From: Chromobacterium aquaticum
GTDB lineage: Bacteria; Pseudomonadota; Gammaproteobacteria; Burkholderiales; Chromobacteriaceae
DNA length: 33,314 nt
Assembly: GCF_021129195.1 (NCBI RefSeq)
Contig: NZ_JAJOHW010000031.1
Span: forward strand, 1-33,314
Reading direction: 5' to 3'
Shown piece after piece: positions 6,656 to 17,898 of the stretch; the stretch's first letter is position 1; each line of letters starts with the position of its first letter. The position numbers were made by a program, and so were the translations under genes. The notes under the pieces are model-generated. The model did not search any database. It saw only the letters and a program-made list of their open reading frames with translations, and was not told the origin of the DNA.

Positions 6656-7768
6656 ATGAGAACAAAAGGATTCATCGGCCTGGCCCTGACCGCCCTGCCG
6701 GCGCTGAGCCAGGCCGCCATGCCCGTCGCCCAACTGAATCAGCACGCCGAGCGGATATTCAAGGACAGCCAGGCGGTGGGCATGGTGATGGTGGTGGTGG
6801 ACAAGCAAGGCGCCCAACAGCGCTTCTACGGCGAAACCCGGCCCGGCAGCCGCCGCGCGCCGGACGCCGACTCGCTATTGCGCATCGCCAGCCTCAGCAA
6901 GCTGATGACCAGCGAGGTGCTGGCCTCGCTGGCCTTGCAAAACCGCTTGAAACTGGATGACCCCTTGCTGAAGTACGCGCCGGCGGGCGCCAGGCTGCCC
7001 AAATCCCTGAACGGCCAGCCCATCACCCTGCTGCACCTTGCCACGCATACCAGCGGTTTCCCGCGCGAGCTGCCCGGCGTCAAGCCGCGTGACACGCCGG
7101 TATTCGTCTGGCCGGACCAGCCGCAGCGCTGGCGCTGGCTGGCCAAGACCAAGGCCGGCTTCGCGCCGGGGCAGAACGCGCAATACTCCAATCTGGCTTA
7201 CGACTACCTGGCCGACGCGCTGGCCAACGCCGGCGGCAAACCCTATCCGGTCCTGTTGCGGGAAACCGTGACCGCGCCGCTGGCGATGAAGGACACCACC
7301 TTCAGCCCCAGCGCCGCCCAGTGCGCGCGCCTGCTGCGCGGCGTGGAAACCAGCCCCTGCGTCAACACCAGCGCGGCCATAGGCAGCGGCGGCGTCTACT
7401 CCACCGCCGCCGACATGCAGCGCTGGCTGCAAGACCTGGTGCGGCCGCAGAACGAGCAGCGCAAGCGCCTGTACCAGCAAACCTTCCAGATGCGCTATCA
7501 GCGCAATGAGCTGCGCAGCGTCGCCGGCATGGACGTGCCCGGCAAGGCCGACGCGCTGGGACTGGGCTGGGTGGCGATGCGCGAACAGCCGGACCCGCGG
7601 CCCTTCCTGCAAAAAACCGCCGGCGGCGGCGGTTTCCTCAGCTATGTCGCCATCGATCCCGAGCGCCAGACCGCGGTATGGGTGGCGCTGACCCGTGGCA
7701 AGCAGACGCGTTACCAGGCCATGAGCGACGGCGTCAATCAGTTGCTGCTGGCGCTGAACCGGCCGTAA
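6656..7768 (+). CDS. ampH: AmpH-type D-alanyl-D-alanine carboxypeptidase/endopeptidase
   Basis: The 370-residue protein aligns along its whole length with E. coli AmpH, a penicillin-binding class C-like hydrolase that trims and cleaves peptidoglycan peptides. It has a signal peptide (residues 1-20), the SxxK motif SLSK at 79-82, the Tyr-Ser-Asn motif at 177-179, and a KTAGGGG box near residue 317, where E. coli has KTGGGGG. Long shared stretches such as AIGSGGVYST and MDVPGKADALGLGWV support the call. The protein should act in the periplasm. ATG 6656 follows AAGGGAAAC. The next gene is convergent, with only 25 bp between stops and no terminator hairpin. Confidence 0.9.
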   Translation: MRTKGFIGLALTALPALSQAAMPVAQLNQHAERIFKDSQAVGMVMVVVDKQGAQQRFYGETRPGSRRAPDADSLLRIASLSKLMTSEVLASLALQNRLKLDDPLLKYAPAGARLPKSLNGQPITLLHLATHTSGFPRELPGVKPRDTPVFVWPDQPQRWRWLAKTKAGFAPGQNAQYSNLAYDYLADALANAGGKPYPVLLRETVTAPLAMKDTTFSPSAAQCARLLRGVETSPCVNTSAAIGSGGVYSTAADMQRWLQDLVRPQNEQRKRLYQQTFQMRYQRNELRSVAGMDVPGKADALGLGWVAMREQPDPRPFLQKTAGGGGFLSYVAIDPERQTAVWVALTRGKQTRYQAMSDGVNQLLLALNRP

Positions 7769-7772
7769 CAAG

Positions 7773-7787
7773 CTGTTCAAAGCCTGC
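7773..7787. repeat. 15-bp remnant of the left-edge repeat element
   Basis: CTGTTCAAAGCCTGC is the exact reverse complement of 147-161, the right terminal region of the element at 2-178. It sits in the short gap between two convergent genes. It may be an eroded end of the same element, or chance. Confidence 0.3.
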
Positions 7788-7793
7788 CGTGCT

Positions 7794-9356
7794 TCAGGCC
7801 GGCGTCAGTTCCTGGGTGAACAGCGTCTGCCCGGCCACGTCCTTCAGACGCACCGTCATCGCGCGGCTGCGGGCGTCGATGTCCACCTGGCCGAAGAATT
7901 GCAGGCCGGCCAGCGGCGACAGGTTCTGCGCTTCCGGCGCTTTCTGGTACACCACCTTGGGGCCGAACGTCATGTCCAGCGCATTGGGGCCGAAGGTGCC
8001 AGCGTTGAGCGGGCCGGAGACGAATTCCCAGAACGGGTTGAAGTCGGCGAAGGCGGCGCGCTCCGGGTGGTAATGGTGGGCGGCGGTGTAATGCACGTCG
8101 GCGGTGAACCAGACCACGTTGCGGATATCGCGGCGCTTGATCTCGCGCAGCAGCCAGGCCAGTTCCAGTTCGCGCCCCAGCGGCCGGCCGTGGTCGCCGT
8201 TGGCCATCGCTTCCCAGCGCGGGCTGCCGTCCGCGTTGTTGCCATCGCCCACTTGCAGGCCCAAGGGCATGTCCGCCATCACCGCCTTCCACTGCGCCGT
8301 CGACGCTTGCAAACCCTCCAGCAGCCATTGCAGCTGCGCCCGGCCCATGAAGTCCGCGCCCGGCTCGCCTTCGCGCTGCAGATTGGCGCCGTTGGCACCG
8401 CGATAGCTGCGCATGTCCAGCACGAACACGTCCAGCAATGGACCCTGCGGCAGATGGCGGTAGACCCGTTCGTCCTCGCGATTGCCATGGAGCCGCAGCG
8501 GCGCGTAGTCGAGAAAGGCGCGCGTGGCGCGCGCCTGCAGCACGCCGATGTTTTTTTCGCGGTAACGCGGATCGGCGGACAGGTCTTTGCCGTCCGACCA
8601 GTTGTTGACCACTTCGTGATCGTCCCATTGCCAGATCTGCGGCACTTCGGCGGCGAAACGCCGCACATTGGCGTCCATCAGATTGTAGCGGTAGCGGCCG
8701 CGGTATTCGTCCAGCGTCTCCGCCACCTTGCTCACTTCCGGCGTCAGCAGATTGCGCCAGATCTTGCCGCCCTCCACCGCCACCTCGGCCGCCATAGGGC
8801 CGTCGGCATAAATGGTGTCGCCGCAGTGAACGAAGAAATCCGGCTGCTGCCGGCGCATGGTTTCATAAATGCGCATGCCGCCCCAGTCCGGATTGATGCC
8901 ATAGCCCTGGCCGGCGGTGTCGCCGGACCAGACGAAGCGCAGATCGCGCGCCGCCAGCGGCGCGGTGCGGAAGCGGCCGAGCACCGGTTCCGACAGCGCG
9001 CGCGGCTGGGCGGCGTCCTCGTAGCTCACCCGCAGGAATAATTGTTCGCCGGCCGGCAGGCCGCGCAAATCCACGCGCGCGGTGAAGTCGCTGGCCTCGG
9101 TGGCCCACGGCCCGCGCAGCAGCTGGGGCGCGGCGAAGCGTTCGCTGCGGTCCCATTCCACCAGCAGCCGCGCGGTGCGGTCCGCGCGCGCCCAGACGAT
9201 GGCGCGGTCCGCGCCCACATCGCCGATCTGGATGCCGGAGCCGATGACAGGCCGCTGCTTGTCCGAGACGATGACGGCCGGCGCGGCCAGGACCGGCGCG
9301 GCCAGCAACAGCCCCCCGCTGGCGAGCGAAGTTTTCAGAAAGCGGCGGCGGTCCAT
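7794..9356 (-). CDS. phoD: PhoD-family phosphodiesterase/alkaline phosphatase, Tat-exported
   Basis: The 520-residue protein carries a twin-arginine signal (MDRRRFLKTSLASGG) and a cleavage region near PVLAAPA. An N-terminal beta domain (PhoD_N-like, about residues 38-150) precedes a calcineurin-like metallophosphoesterase domain. Metal-binding motifs are visible: WSGDTAGQGYG, VHCGDTIYADGP, WDDHEVVNNW and WFTADVHYTAAH. PhoD enzymes hydrolyse phosphodiesters and monoesters in the periplasm, usually with Ca and Fe. The start at 9356 is fixed by AAGGAG upstream and by the Tat motif; no pho box was recognised in the 156-bp divergent region. Confidence 0.88.
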   Translation of the reverse strand: MDRRRFLKTSLASGGLLLAAPVLAAPAVIVSDKQRPVIGSGIQIGDVGADRAIVWARADRTARLLVEWDRSERFAAPQLLRGPWATEASDFTARVDLRGLPAGEQLFLRVSYEDAAQPRALSEPVLGRFRTAPLAARDLRFVWSGDTAGQGYGINPDWGGMRIYETMRRQQPDFFVHCGDTIYADGPMAAEVAVEGGKIWRNLLTPEVSKVAETLDEYRGRYRYNLMDANVRRFAAEVPQIWQWDDHEVVNNWSDGKDLSADPRYREKNIGVLQARATRAFLDYAPLRLHGNREDERVYRHLPQGPLLDVFVLDMRSYRGANGANLQREGEPGADFMGRAQLQWLLEGLQASTAQWKAVMADMPLGLQVGDGNNADGSPRWEAMANGDHGRPLGRELELAWLLREIKRRDIRNVVWFTADVHYTAAHHYHPERAAFADFNPFWEFVSGPLNAGTFGPNALDMTFGPKVVYQKAPEAQNLSPLAGLQFFGQVDIDARSRAMTVRLKDVAGQTLFTQELTPA

Positions 9357-9512
9357 GGCGTTCTCCTTGTCGGCTGGCACACAAAATGCCCAGCATGCCG
9401 TTCCAAGATGACGCGGCGATGTAGCGCTAGCGGATTTCACGTATTTCCTTCATGCGCTTGCTCGCATATACCTCAAACCAAGCCGCGCCACGCGGTTTTT
9501 GAGGAGACGCAC

Positions 9513-10301
9513 ATGCGCTGGGACCCCGGACCGCCGCCCTCTTTCGCCACGCTGTTCGAGCAAGCGCCGCTGGCCAGCTACCAGGCGCTGCCGGCCAAGT
9601 TCCGCCTGGAATGGGGGCCTATCTATTACCGCGGCCGCCTGGACGGCAGCGCCAGGCTGCTGATCGTCGGGCAAGACCCCTCCGCCGACGAAAACCTGGT
9701 GCGCCGGGCCATGGTGGGCACCGCCGGCCAGCGGGTGCAGGGTTTGCTGCGCAAGCTGGGCCTGGACCACGGCTACGTGATCGTCAACGCCAGCTTGTAT
9801 AGCATCTATGGTCAGTTCGACGCCGAGATGGCGGGCTTCATGGATCAGGCCGCGGTGCGCGCCTGGCGCAACCGCTTGCTGGATCAACTGGCGCAGCCCG
9901 GCCTGCAGGCCGTGGTCGGCTTTGGCAAGGCGGCGGCGAAGGTGCTCGACGACTGGCCGGGCGCGGCCGCGTTCAAGGCCGCGCAGCGGCTGTTTCAGGC
10001 GCAGCACCCCACCGCGCGCGCGCCGGCCGCCCTGCTCAAGTCCTGGAACCAGACGCTGGCCGCCTTGGCGCCGCTGCTGACGCCGGACCCAGGCGTCACG
10101 CCGGATCCGTCGCCCTATCCGCTGAGCGGATTCCGCGAGCAGGACCTGGCGCGGGTTCCGGCGGCGGACCTGCCGTTCGGCATGCCGGCCTGGCTGGGAC
10201 AGGGCGATATGGCCACGCGGCTGATCAAGGGCCAGGCCAAGCTGAAAACCCCTGCCGCCAACGCCGCCATTCTATGGACGGCACAGGCGGATCAGGGTTG
10301 A
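9513..10301 (+). CDS. Uracil-DNA glycosylase superfamily protein
   Basis: The 262-residue protein has the superfamily layout: motif 1 LLIVGQDPSADE (GQDP at 53-56), a central NASLYSIYGQ, VVGFGKAA, and a motif 2 AQHPTAR. These should place a water-activating Asp and a His at the DNA uracil site. Motif 1 differs from family 4 (GEAPG) and family 5 (GLAPA), so this is an unassigned branch, and activity is a prediction. The start ATG 9513 has GAGGAG seven bases upstream. It is 17 bp ahead of the amidohydrolase gene, so the two likely form an operon without an obvious shared pathway. Confidence 0.78.
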   Translation: MRWDPGPPPSFATLFEQAPLASYQALPAKFRLEWGPIYYRGRLDGSARLLIVGQDPSADENLVRRAMVGTAGQRVQGLLRKLGLDHGYVIVNASLYSIYGQFDAEMAGFMDQAAVRAWRNRLLDQLAQPGLQAVVGFGKAAAKVLDDWPGAAAFKAAQRLFQAQHPTARAPAALLKSWNQTLAALAPLLTPDPGVTPDPSPYPLSGFREQDLARVPAADLPFGMPAWLGQGDMATRLIKGQAKLKTPAANAAILWTAQADQG

Positions 10302-10318
10302 ACACGGGAGCGATCAAG

Positions 10319-11641
10319 ATGAACCCCATGCCCTGGCTGCTGAGCGCCGCGCTGCTGTCCCACCCCGCCGCCGCTGAACTGTCCGTCACCCCGGGAACCG
10401 GCGGACAACTGGTGATTCGCGGCCGACTGGCCTTGCCGGAACAAGAGCTGGACGGCCGCCTGGTGCTGGCGGGCGACCGCATCGTCTGCGCCGGCGCGGA
10501 CTGCGCGGAACCGGCCGACGCCACCGTGCTGCAAGTGAACGACGGCCTCATCCTCCCCGGCTTCATCGACGCCCACAACCACGTGGCCTACAACGCGCTA
10601 CCCAAGTGGGCGCCGCCCAAGCGCTACCAGAACCGCGCTCAATGGCAGCGCGCCGCCGCCTACAAAGCGTTCAAGCGCCCCTACGACCAACTGAAGCGCA
10701 GCGGCCTGAGCTGCGAGATGGTGAAATACGGCGAGGCCAAGGCCTTGCTCAGCGGCGTCACCACCATTCAAGGCTCGCCCGCCGGCCGCTGTCTGCAAGG
10801 CTTGGTCCGCAATGCGGAAAACCCGCAGTCCGGCCTGCCGGTGTCCTCCGCCCATGTGCGCACCTTCATTCTGGATGTCGGCGGCGCGCCCAAGATAGAC
10901 TGGAACGCCACCGACGCCTTCCTGATCCACGTGGCCGAAGGCGTGGACGCCGCCGCGCTGGCCGAGTTCGCCACGCTCAAGTCCAAGGGCTTGCTCACCG
11001 CCGGCACCGCGATCATCCACGGCACGGCTTTTGGCGACGAGGAGTTCCGCCAGATGGGCGCGGTGGGCAGCAAACTGATCTGGTCGCCGCAAAGCAATCT
11101 GGCGCTATACGGCCAGACCACCCGTGTCGACCTGGCCCTGCGCCACGGCGTGCCGGTGTCGCTGGGCGTGGATTGGAATCCCACCGGCAGCGACAATCTG
11201 TTCGATGAATTACGGGTGGCGGATCGCGTCAACCGCGAGCAGTTCGCCGGCGCGATTGCCGAACAGGACTGGCTGGCCATGATCACCCGCCATCCCTCTC
11301 AGGCACTGGCGCTGGATTCATACATAGGCGCGCTGCGCGCCGGCCTGAAGGCCGATATCGTCATTCTGTCCGGCGCCCGGGCCAGCGTCGGTCAGACGCT
11401 GCTGAACGCCAGGCTGCGCGACGTAGCCGCGGTACTGGTGGATGGCCGCCTGCTCTACGGCGACCGCGACGCAATGACGGCCGCCGGCCGCGCCGACTGC
11501 GACGCGCTGACGGTGGACGGCGCGCCCAAGCTGCTGTGCATGCGAACACCGGGGGTACCCAAGGGCGGCCAGCGGCTGGACGAAGTCCGCGCCGCGCTGC
11601 TCAAGGTCTACCCCGGCGTCGCGCCGCTGGCCGCGCCTTGA
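10319..11641 (+). CDS. Exported metal-dependent amidohydrolase
   Basis: The 440-residue protein belongs to the amidohydrolase superfamily (ATZ/TRZ or imidazolonepropionase-like). It has a short signal peptide (MNPMPWLLSAALL..., to about residue 19), the first metal motif DAHNHVAYN (His86, His88), a second HGTAFGDEEF region, and LGVDWNPTGS with the likely metal Asp. The C-terminal beta domain follows. The substrate cannot be told. A hydrolase in the periplasm is unusual but not unknown for this superfamily. ATG 10319 is preceded by CGGGAG. It follows the UDG-like gene by 17 bp. Confidence 0.8.
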   Translation: MNPMPWLLSAALLSHPAAAELSVTPGTGGQLVIRGRLALPEQELDGRLVLAGDRIVCAGADCAEPADATVLQVNDGLILPGFIDAHNHVAYNALPKWAPPKRYQNRAQWQRAAAYKAFKRPYDQLKRSGLSCEMVKYGEAKALLSGVTTIQGSPAGRCLQGLVRNAENPQSGLPVSSAHVRTFILDVGGAPKIDWNATDAFLIHVAEGVDAAALAEFATLKSKGLLTAGTAIIHGTAFGDEEFRQMGAVGSKLIWSPQSNLALYGQTTRVDLALRHGVPVSLGVDWNPTGSDNLFDELRVADRVNREQFAGAIAEQDWLAMITRHPSQALALDSYIGALRAGLKADIVILSGARASVGQTLLNARLRDVAAVLVDGRLLYGDRDAMTAAGRADCDALTVDGAPKLLCMRTPGVPKGGQRLDEVRAALLKVYPGVAPLAAP

Positions 11642-11676
11642 ACGTGTTCCGCCGCGCCGCCAAACCGATCCCCATA

Positions 11677-11685
11677 TGCTATAAA
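11677..11685 (+). promoter_or_regulatory. Extended -10 promoter candidate for signalling operon
   Basis: TGCTATAAA reads as an extended -10 element (TGN plus TATAAA). It lies about 45 bp upstream of the hybrid kinase start in an AT-rich stretch. No clear -35 hexamer is seen, as is usual for extended -10 promoters. Confidence 0.4.
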
Positions 11686-11729
11686 ACACAGGAATATGAT
11701 TTGATCATAAAAGTCGATCTCATTGACTG

Positions 11730-14833
<3,104 letters not shown>

Positions 14834-14837
<4 letters not shown>

Positions 14838-15931
14838 TGGAGCCCGCGCCCCCCCGCTGCCAGACCGTGCTGATCGTGGACGACACGCCGGAAAGCCTCA
14901 CCCTGCTCTACAGCCTGCTGAAAGACCAGTACCGCACCCAGATCGCCAACAGCGGAGAGCGCGCGCTGGAACTGCTGGCCGACGGCGAACTGCCGGACCT
15001 GCTGCTGCTGGACGTGATGATGCCGGGCATGGGCGGCTTCGAAACCTGCCGCCGGGTCAAGGCGGACCCGCGCACCGCGCGGATTCCGGTGATCTTTCTG
15101 ACCGCGATGGGCGAGAACGAGAATGAGCAGGCCGGCTTCGACGCCGGCGCGGTGGACTACATCATCAAGCCTATCTCGCCGCCCATCGTGCTGGCCCGGG
15201 TCAAGACCCATCTCAAGCTCAAGGCCGCCACCGACCTGCTGGAAGACAAGGCCTCGCTGCTGCAAGGCGAGGTGGAAAGCCGCATCCGCGAGGTGCAGAA
15301 GGTGCAGGACATCACCATCCTGGCGCTGGCCTCGCTGGCGGAAGTCCGGGACCAGGAAACCGGCAACCACCTGCGCCGGACACAGAGCTATGTGCGCGCG
15401 CTGTGCCAGCAACTGCGCGACCACCCGCGCTTTCAAGCGGCGCTGGGCGACGAAACCATCAATGACTTGTTCAAATCCGCGCCCTTGCACGATATCGGCA
15501 AGGTCGGCATTCCGGATCAGATCCTGCTCAAGCCGGGCAAGCTGACGCCGGAAGAATTCGAGATCGTCAAAACCCACACCACCCTGGGCCGCGACACCAT
15601 CGCCGCGGCGGAGCTGCTGCTGGACGCGCCCAGCAGCTTTCTGCGCCACGCCAGGGAAATCGCTTACAGCCACCAGGAAAAATGGGACGGCAGCGGCTAC
15701 CCGCAAGGCCTGGCCGGCAGCGACATCCCGGTTTCGGCCCGGCTGATGGCGGTGGCCGACGTCTACGACGCGCTGATCTCGCGCCGGCCCTACAAGGCCG
15801 CGCTATCGCACGAACAGGCCGTGGCCATCATCCAAGAAGGCAGCGGCAGCCATTTCGACCCTGATGTGGTATCCGCCTTCCTCGCCATATCCGACACCTT
15901 CCGCGCCATAGCCGAACGCTACGCGGACTGA
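14834..15931 (+). CDS. REC-HD-GYP response regulator, predicted c-di-GMP phosphodiesterase
   Basis: The 365-residue protein has a receiver domain (about residues 10-125, phospho-Asp60 in LLDVMMPG), a helical linker, and an HD-GYP domain (about 155-355). The HD pair is His219-Asp220 in [11 protein letters not shown], and the GYP motif is at 288-290 in DGSGYPQG. Such proteins hydrolyse c-di-GMP, often to GMP, and affect motility and biofilm. The gene overlaps the kinase stop by four bases, so the HPt domain of that kinase likely phosphorylates Asp60. A hairpin follows the stop at 15968. The catalytic residues look complete, so activity is expected. Confidence 0.92.
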
Positions 15932-15967
15932 TGTTCCGCGCCCGGCTGTAACCACCCGATAAAACGA

Positions 15968-15997
15968 CAGCCCCGCCATCGTTAAATGGCAGGGCTG
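15968..15997. terminator. Bidirectional terminator between HD-GYP and SLATT-like genes
   Basis: A 12-bp stem (15968-15979 with 15986-15997, one mismatch) encloses a six-base loop. On the minus strand it is followed by CGTTTTATC, so it suits the gene ending at 16060. It can also end the kinase/HD-GYP transcript. Confidence 0.65.
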
Positions 15998-16059
15998 ATT
16001 CTCATCCCGGGACAAAACACCGTGGCCGCCGGCGTGTCCTGTCCCAGGCCTCTGGGCGT

Positions 16060-16503
16060 TCAGGACAGCAGCGACTTCACCGTGCTGCTGGTCTTGTGCT
16101 CAACCAGCAAGGGCTCCATGCTGTCGCGCTTGGTGATGTCCAGATCGTGCTTGGAAATGATTTCCTTCAACTGACAAGCCAGTTCCGACATGCTGTAGGT
16201 ACCGGCCTCGATATCGATCAGCAAGCCGTCAACGCGGCTGCGGCTGAGCCGATTGCTCTTCCACTTGCGTTCAAAACCGCCTGCGGCGGCCAGGCTGGAC
16301 AGCGCCGCGGCCACCGAGGTCAACACCGTGGAGTAGCCCTTCAGATCGTGTCCCTGCACCTGCAGCAGCCCGCCCACCACCACGCTGCACAAAATCGACC
16401 CAAAAATGGCCGTATGATGGGCGAAGCTCCAAAGCCGTTGACCTTTGCCAAACCAGTTTCGCCACTTCAGGGCTTCCTGCCTGAGCGCTTCTTTATCCAT
16501 CAT
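16060..16503 (-). CDS. Two-TM SLATT-like hypothetical protein
   Basis: The 147-residue protein has a helical, Trp/Arg-rich start, two TM helices (about residues 28-50 and 57-76), and a basic helical stretch (FERKWKSNRLSRSRVDGLL) that runs into an acidic helix. This layout matches SLATT/DUF4231 2TM proteins, which are known as predicted pore-forming effectors of nucleotide-signalling defence systems. Here no cyclase, sensor or SLOG partner is next to it, so a defence role is only a hypothesis. The start ATG 16503 (a second ATG directly follows) has GAGGAGG upstream. It precedes ssrA divergently by about 360 bp. Confidence 0.55.
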   Translation of the reverse strand: MMDKEALRQEALKWRNWFGKGQRLWSFAHHTAIFGSILCSVVVGGLLQVQGHDLKGYSTVLTSVAAALSSLAAAGGFERKWKSNRLSRSRVDGLLIDIEAGTYSMSELACQLKEIISKHDLDITKRDSMEPLLVEHKTSSTVKSLLS

Positions 16504-16861
16504 ATTTCCTCCTCGCTGAGAAGTAAGCACATGCGGCCAGTCATGAAGTCAACATAGTCAATCCAACTGAAGTTGCAAATATTGACTCGCAAAATCATGC
16601 TGGATTTGAAACCGCCCTGGCCTAATTCCAAGTGCAATGGAGAAATACCCACCGCTAAAAAGCCCGGCCCTCGTCTCCCGAAACCCTTTGGCACCATGGT
16701 TTAAATAATCTATCAATCTAGACCACGGTTTTACGGCCAGGCAAGCCGACATTAGCGCCCTCCACGCCGGCCGCTGGCGCGGCAGGATCGGAATGCGTAC
16801 AAAAGCCGCCATGGAACTAGCTTTGGCCGCGCAATGTCTATATAATGCTACATTCTTATCT
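16504..16861. other. Divergent intergenic region upstream of ssrA
   Basis: This 358-bp region is AT-richer than its flanks and holds the promoter of ssrA (see 16841) and that of the SLATT-like gene. An open frame at 16558-16812 (minus) lacks a ribosome site and has no recognisable domain, so I do not call it a gene. Confidence 0.5.
16841..16846 (+). promoter_or_regulatory. -10 box of ssrA
   Basis: A perfect TATAAT lies 15 bp upstream of the mature tmRNA 5' end. No good -35 hexamer occurs at 16-18 bp spacing. Transcription would begin near 16853, with RNase P trimming the leader. Confidence 0.6.
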
Positions 16862-17226
16862 GGGGGCGACCTGGTTTCGACGGGGGTTGCGAAGCAGATG
16901 GGGGCATACCGGGATTTCAGTCACCCCGTAAAACACTGAGTTTATTTAGTCGCAAACGACGAAACTTACGCTCTGGCAGCCTAAGGGCTAGCTAGACACT
17001 ACAACGGTTCGCAGATGGGCCGGGGGCGTCAAAACCCTGTAGTGTCACTTTACATCTGCTAGTGCTATGTCGGGTTACTTGGCATGGTGCGAAACAATAG
17101 GTAACTCGCCAAAGTCCAGCCTGTCCGTCGGCGTGGCAGCGGTTAAATCCAAATGACACGACTAAGTATGTAGAACTCACTGTAGAGGACTTTCGGACGC
17201 GGGTTCGATTCCCGCCGCCTCCACCA
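16862..17226 (+). ncRNA. ssrA: Transfer-messenger RNA (tmRNA)
   Basis: The 365-nt RNA rescues stalled ribosomes and tags their products. The 5' end GGGGGCGACC and the 3' end GCCTCC-A-CCA form the tRNA-like acceptor stem (seven pairs, one G-U), and the TTCGATTCC T-loop precedes the encoded CCA. The tag frame at 16952-16984 reads ANDETYALAA followed by TAA, the tag of Neisseriales relatives. A strong terminator follows at 17260. The typical pseudoknot region between tag and 3' end is rich in inverted complementary segments. The gene is intact. Confidence 0.97.
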
Positions 17227-17259
17227 CAAATTCTAGCAATATCAATTGCTTACGAAATC

Positions 17260-17287
17260 AAGCCCCGGTAAAACGGGGCTTTTTTTT
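17260..17287 (+). terminator. Rho-independent terminator of ssrA
   Basis: AAGCCCCG at 17260-17267 pairs with CGGGGCTT at 17274-17281, closing a six-base loop, and is followed by a run of T to 17287. It is a textbook terminator just downstream of tmRNA. Confidence 0.92.
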
Positions 17288-17347
17288 GGCTATTTGGGAT
17301 GGCTTGCTCAGCTTTTCGCTCAGCTTTTACCCCCCAAAGCCAACCAT

Positions 17348-17704
17348 TCACTGCCCTTTGTTCCGTTCCAACAGGTCCTGGTAGCGTTCCAGACTCTGGT
17401 CCACCCTGTCGATGGCAAACTTTGCCGACTCGCCGGCAAGCGGACCGGCGGCCTCCGCCACCTTGGCCGTGCTGCTCAACAGCAAGTCCGTCACCATCAC
17501 GCCAAGCGCGTCCTCAGGCACGCTCCCAATCTCGCCAAACGCATGCATCTGCTTCAGCAGGCGGGCTTGCTCTTCCGAACTGGCCCGGTTGATCTGCTCA
17601 AGAAAGGTAGCGTCGCGGCGCAGCGCGTCGCTTCCCTCTTCTCCTGCGCCGATCACTGGCGCTGCATCATTGGTTTGATGGTTATTAGCGGCTTCGTCCG
17701 ACAT
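17348..17704 (-). CDS. Hypothetical helical cytoplasmic protein
   Basis: The 118-residue protein has an acidic, Asn/Ala-rich N-terminus (MSDEAANNHQTNDAAP) and then amphipathic helices with many Glu, Gln and Leu residues (FLEQINRASSEEQARLLKQ). There is no TM or signal. I do not recognise a family. The start at 17704 has AAGGA seven bases upstream. It lies between ssrA and the PAS-MCP gene in the same direction as the latter, 195 bp away. Confidence 0.55.
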   Translation of the reverse strand: MSDEAANNHQTNDAAPVIGAGEEGSDALRRDATFLEQINRASSEEQARLLKQMHAFGEIGSVPEDALGVMVTDLLLSSTAKVAEAAGPLAGESAKFAIDRVDQSLERYQDLLERNKGQ

Positions 17705-17898
17705 GGGTTGTCCTTTGTTCGCATGGTTTGGAAATGGATCGGCTATCGCAAGCATACCCACGACAATGCCCAAATGTCATTAGCCGAGCGTAATCCAAGC
17801 CAGAAGCAGGCTTTACCGTGCCGCCGAGAAACAAGTCCGCGGCAACCCGGATAGGCCTCCAAGCCCAGCGGAGCTCACATCGCCTATACCCGAAGCCC

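Noticed and set aside
9042-9512. N-terminal extension of the UDG-like protein
   Set aside because: The upstream frame lies antisense to phoD and lacks a start with ribosome site; ATG 9513 has a good one.
16558-16812. 84-codon frame upstream of ssrA
   Set aside because: No ribosome site or domain, and it occupies the promoter region of ssrA.
17203-17226. ssrA 3' end as an island attachment site
   Set aside because: No second copy of the 3' end and no integrase gene found in the window.
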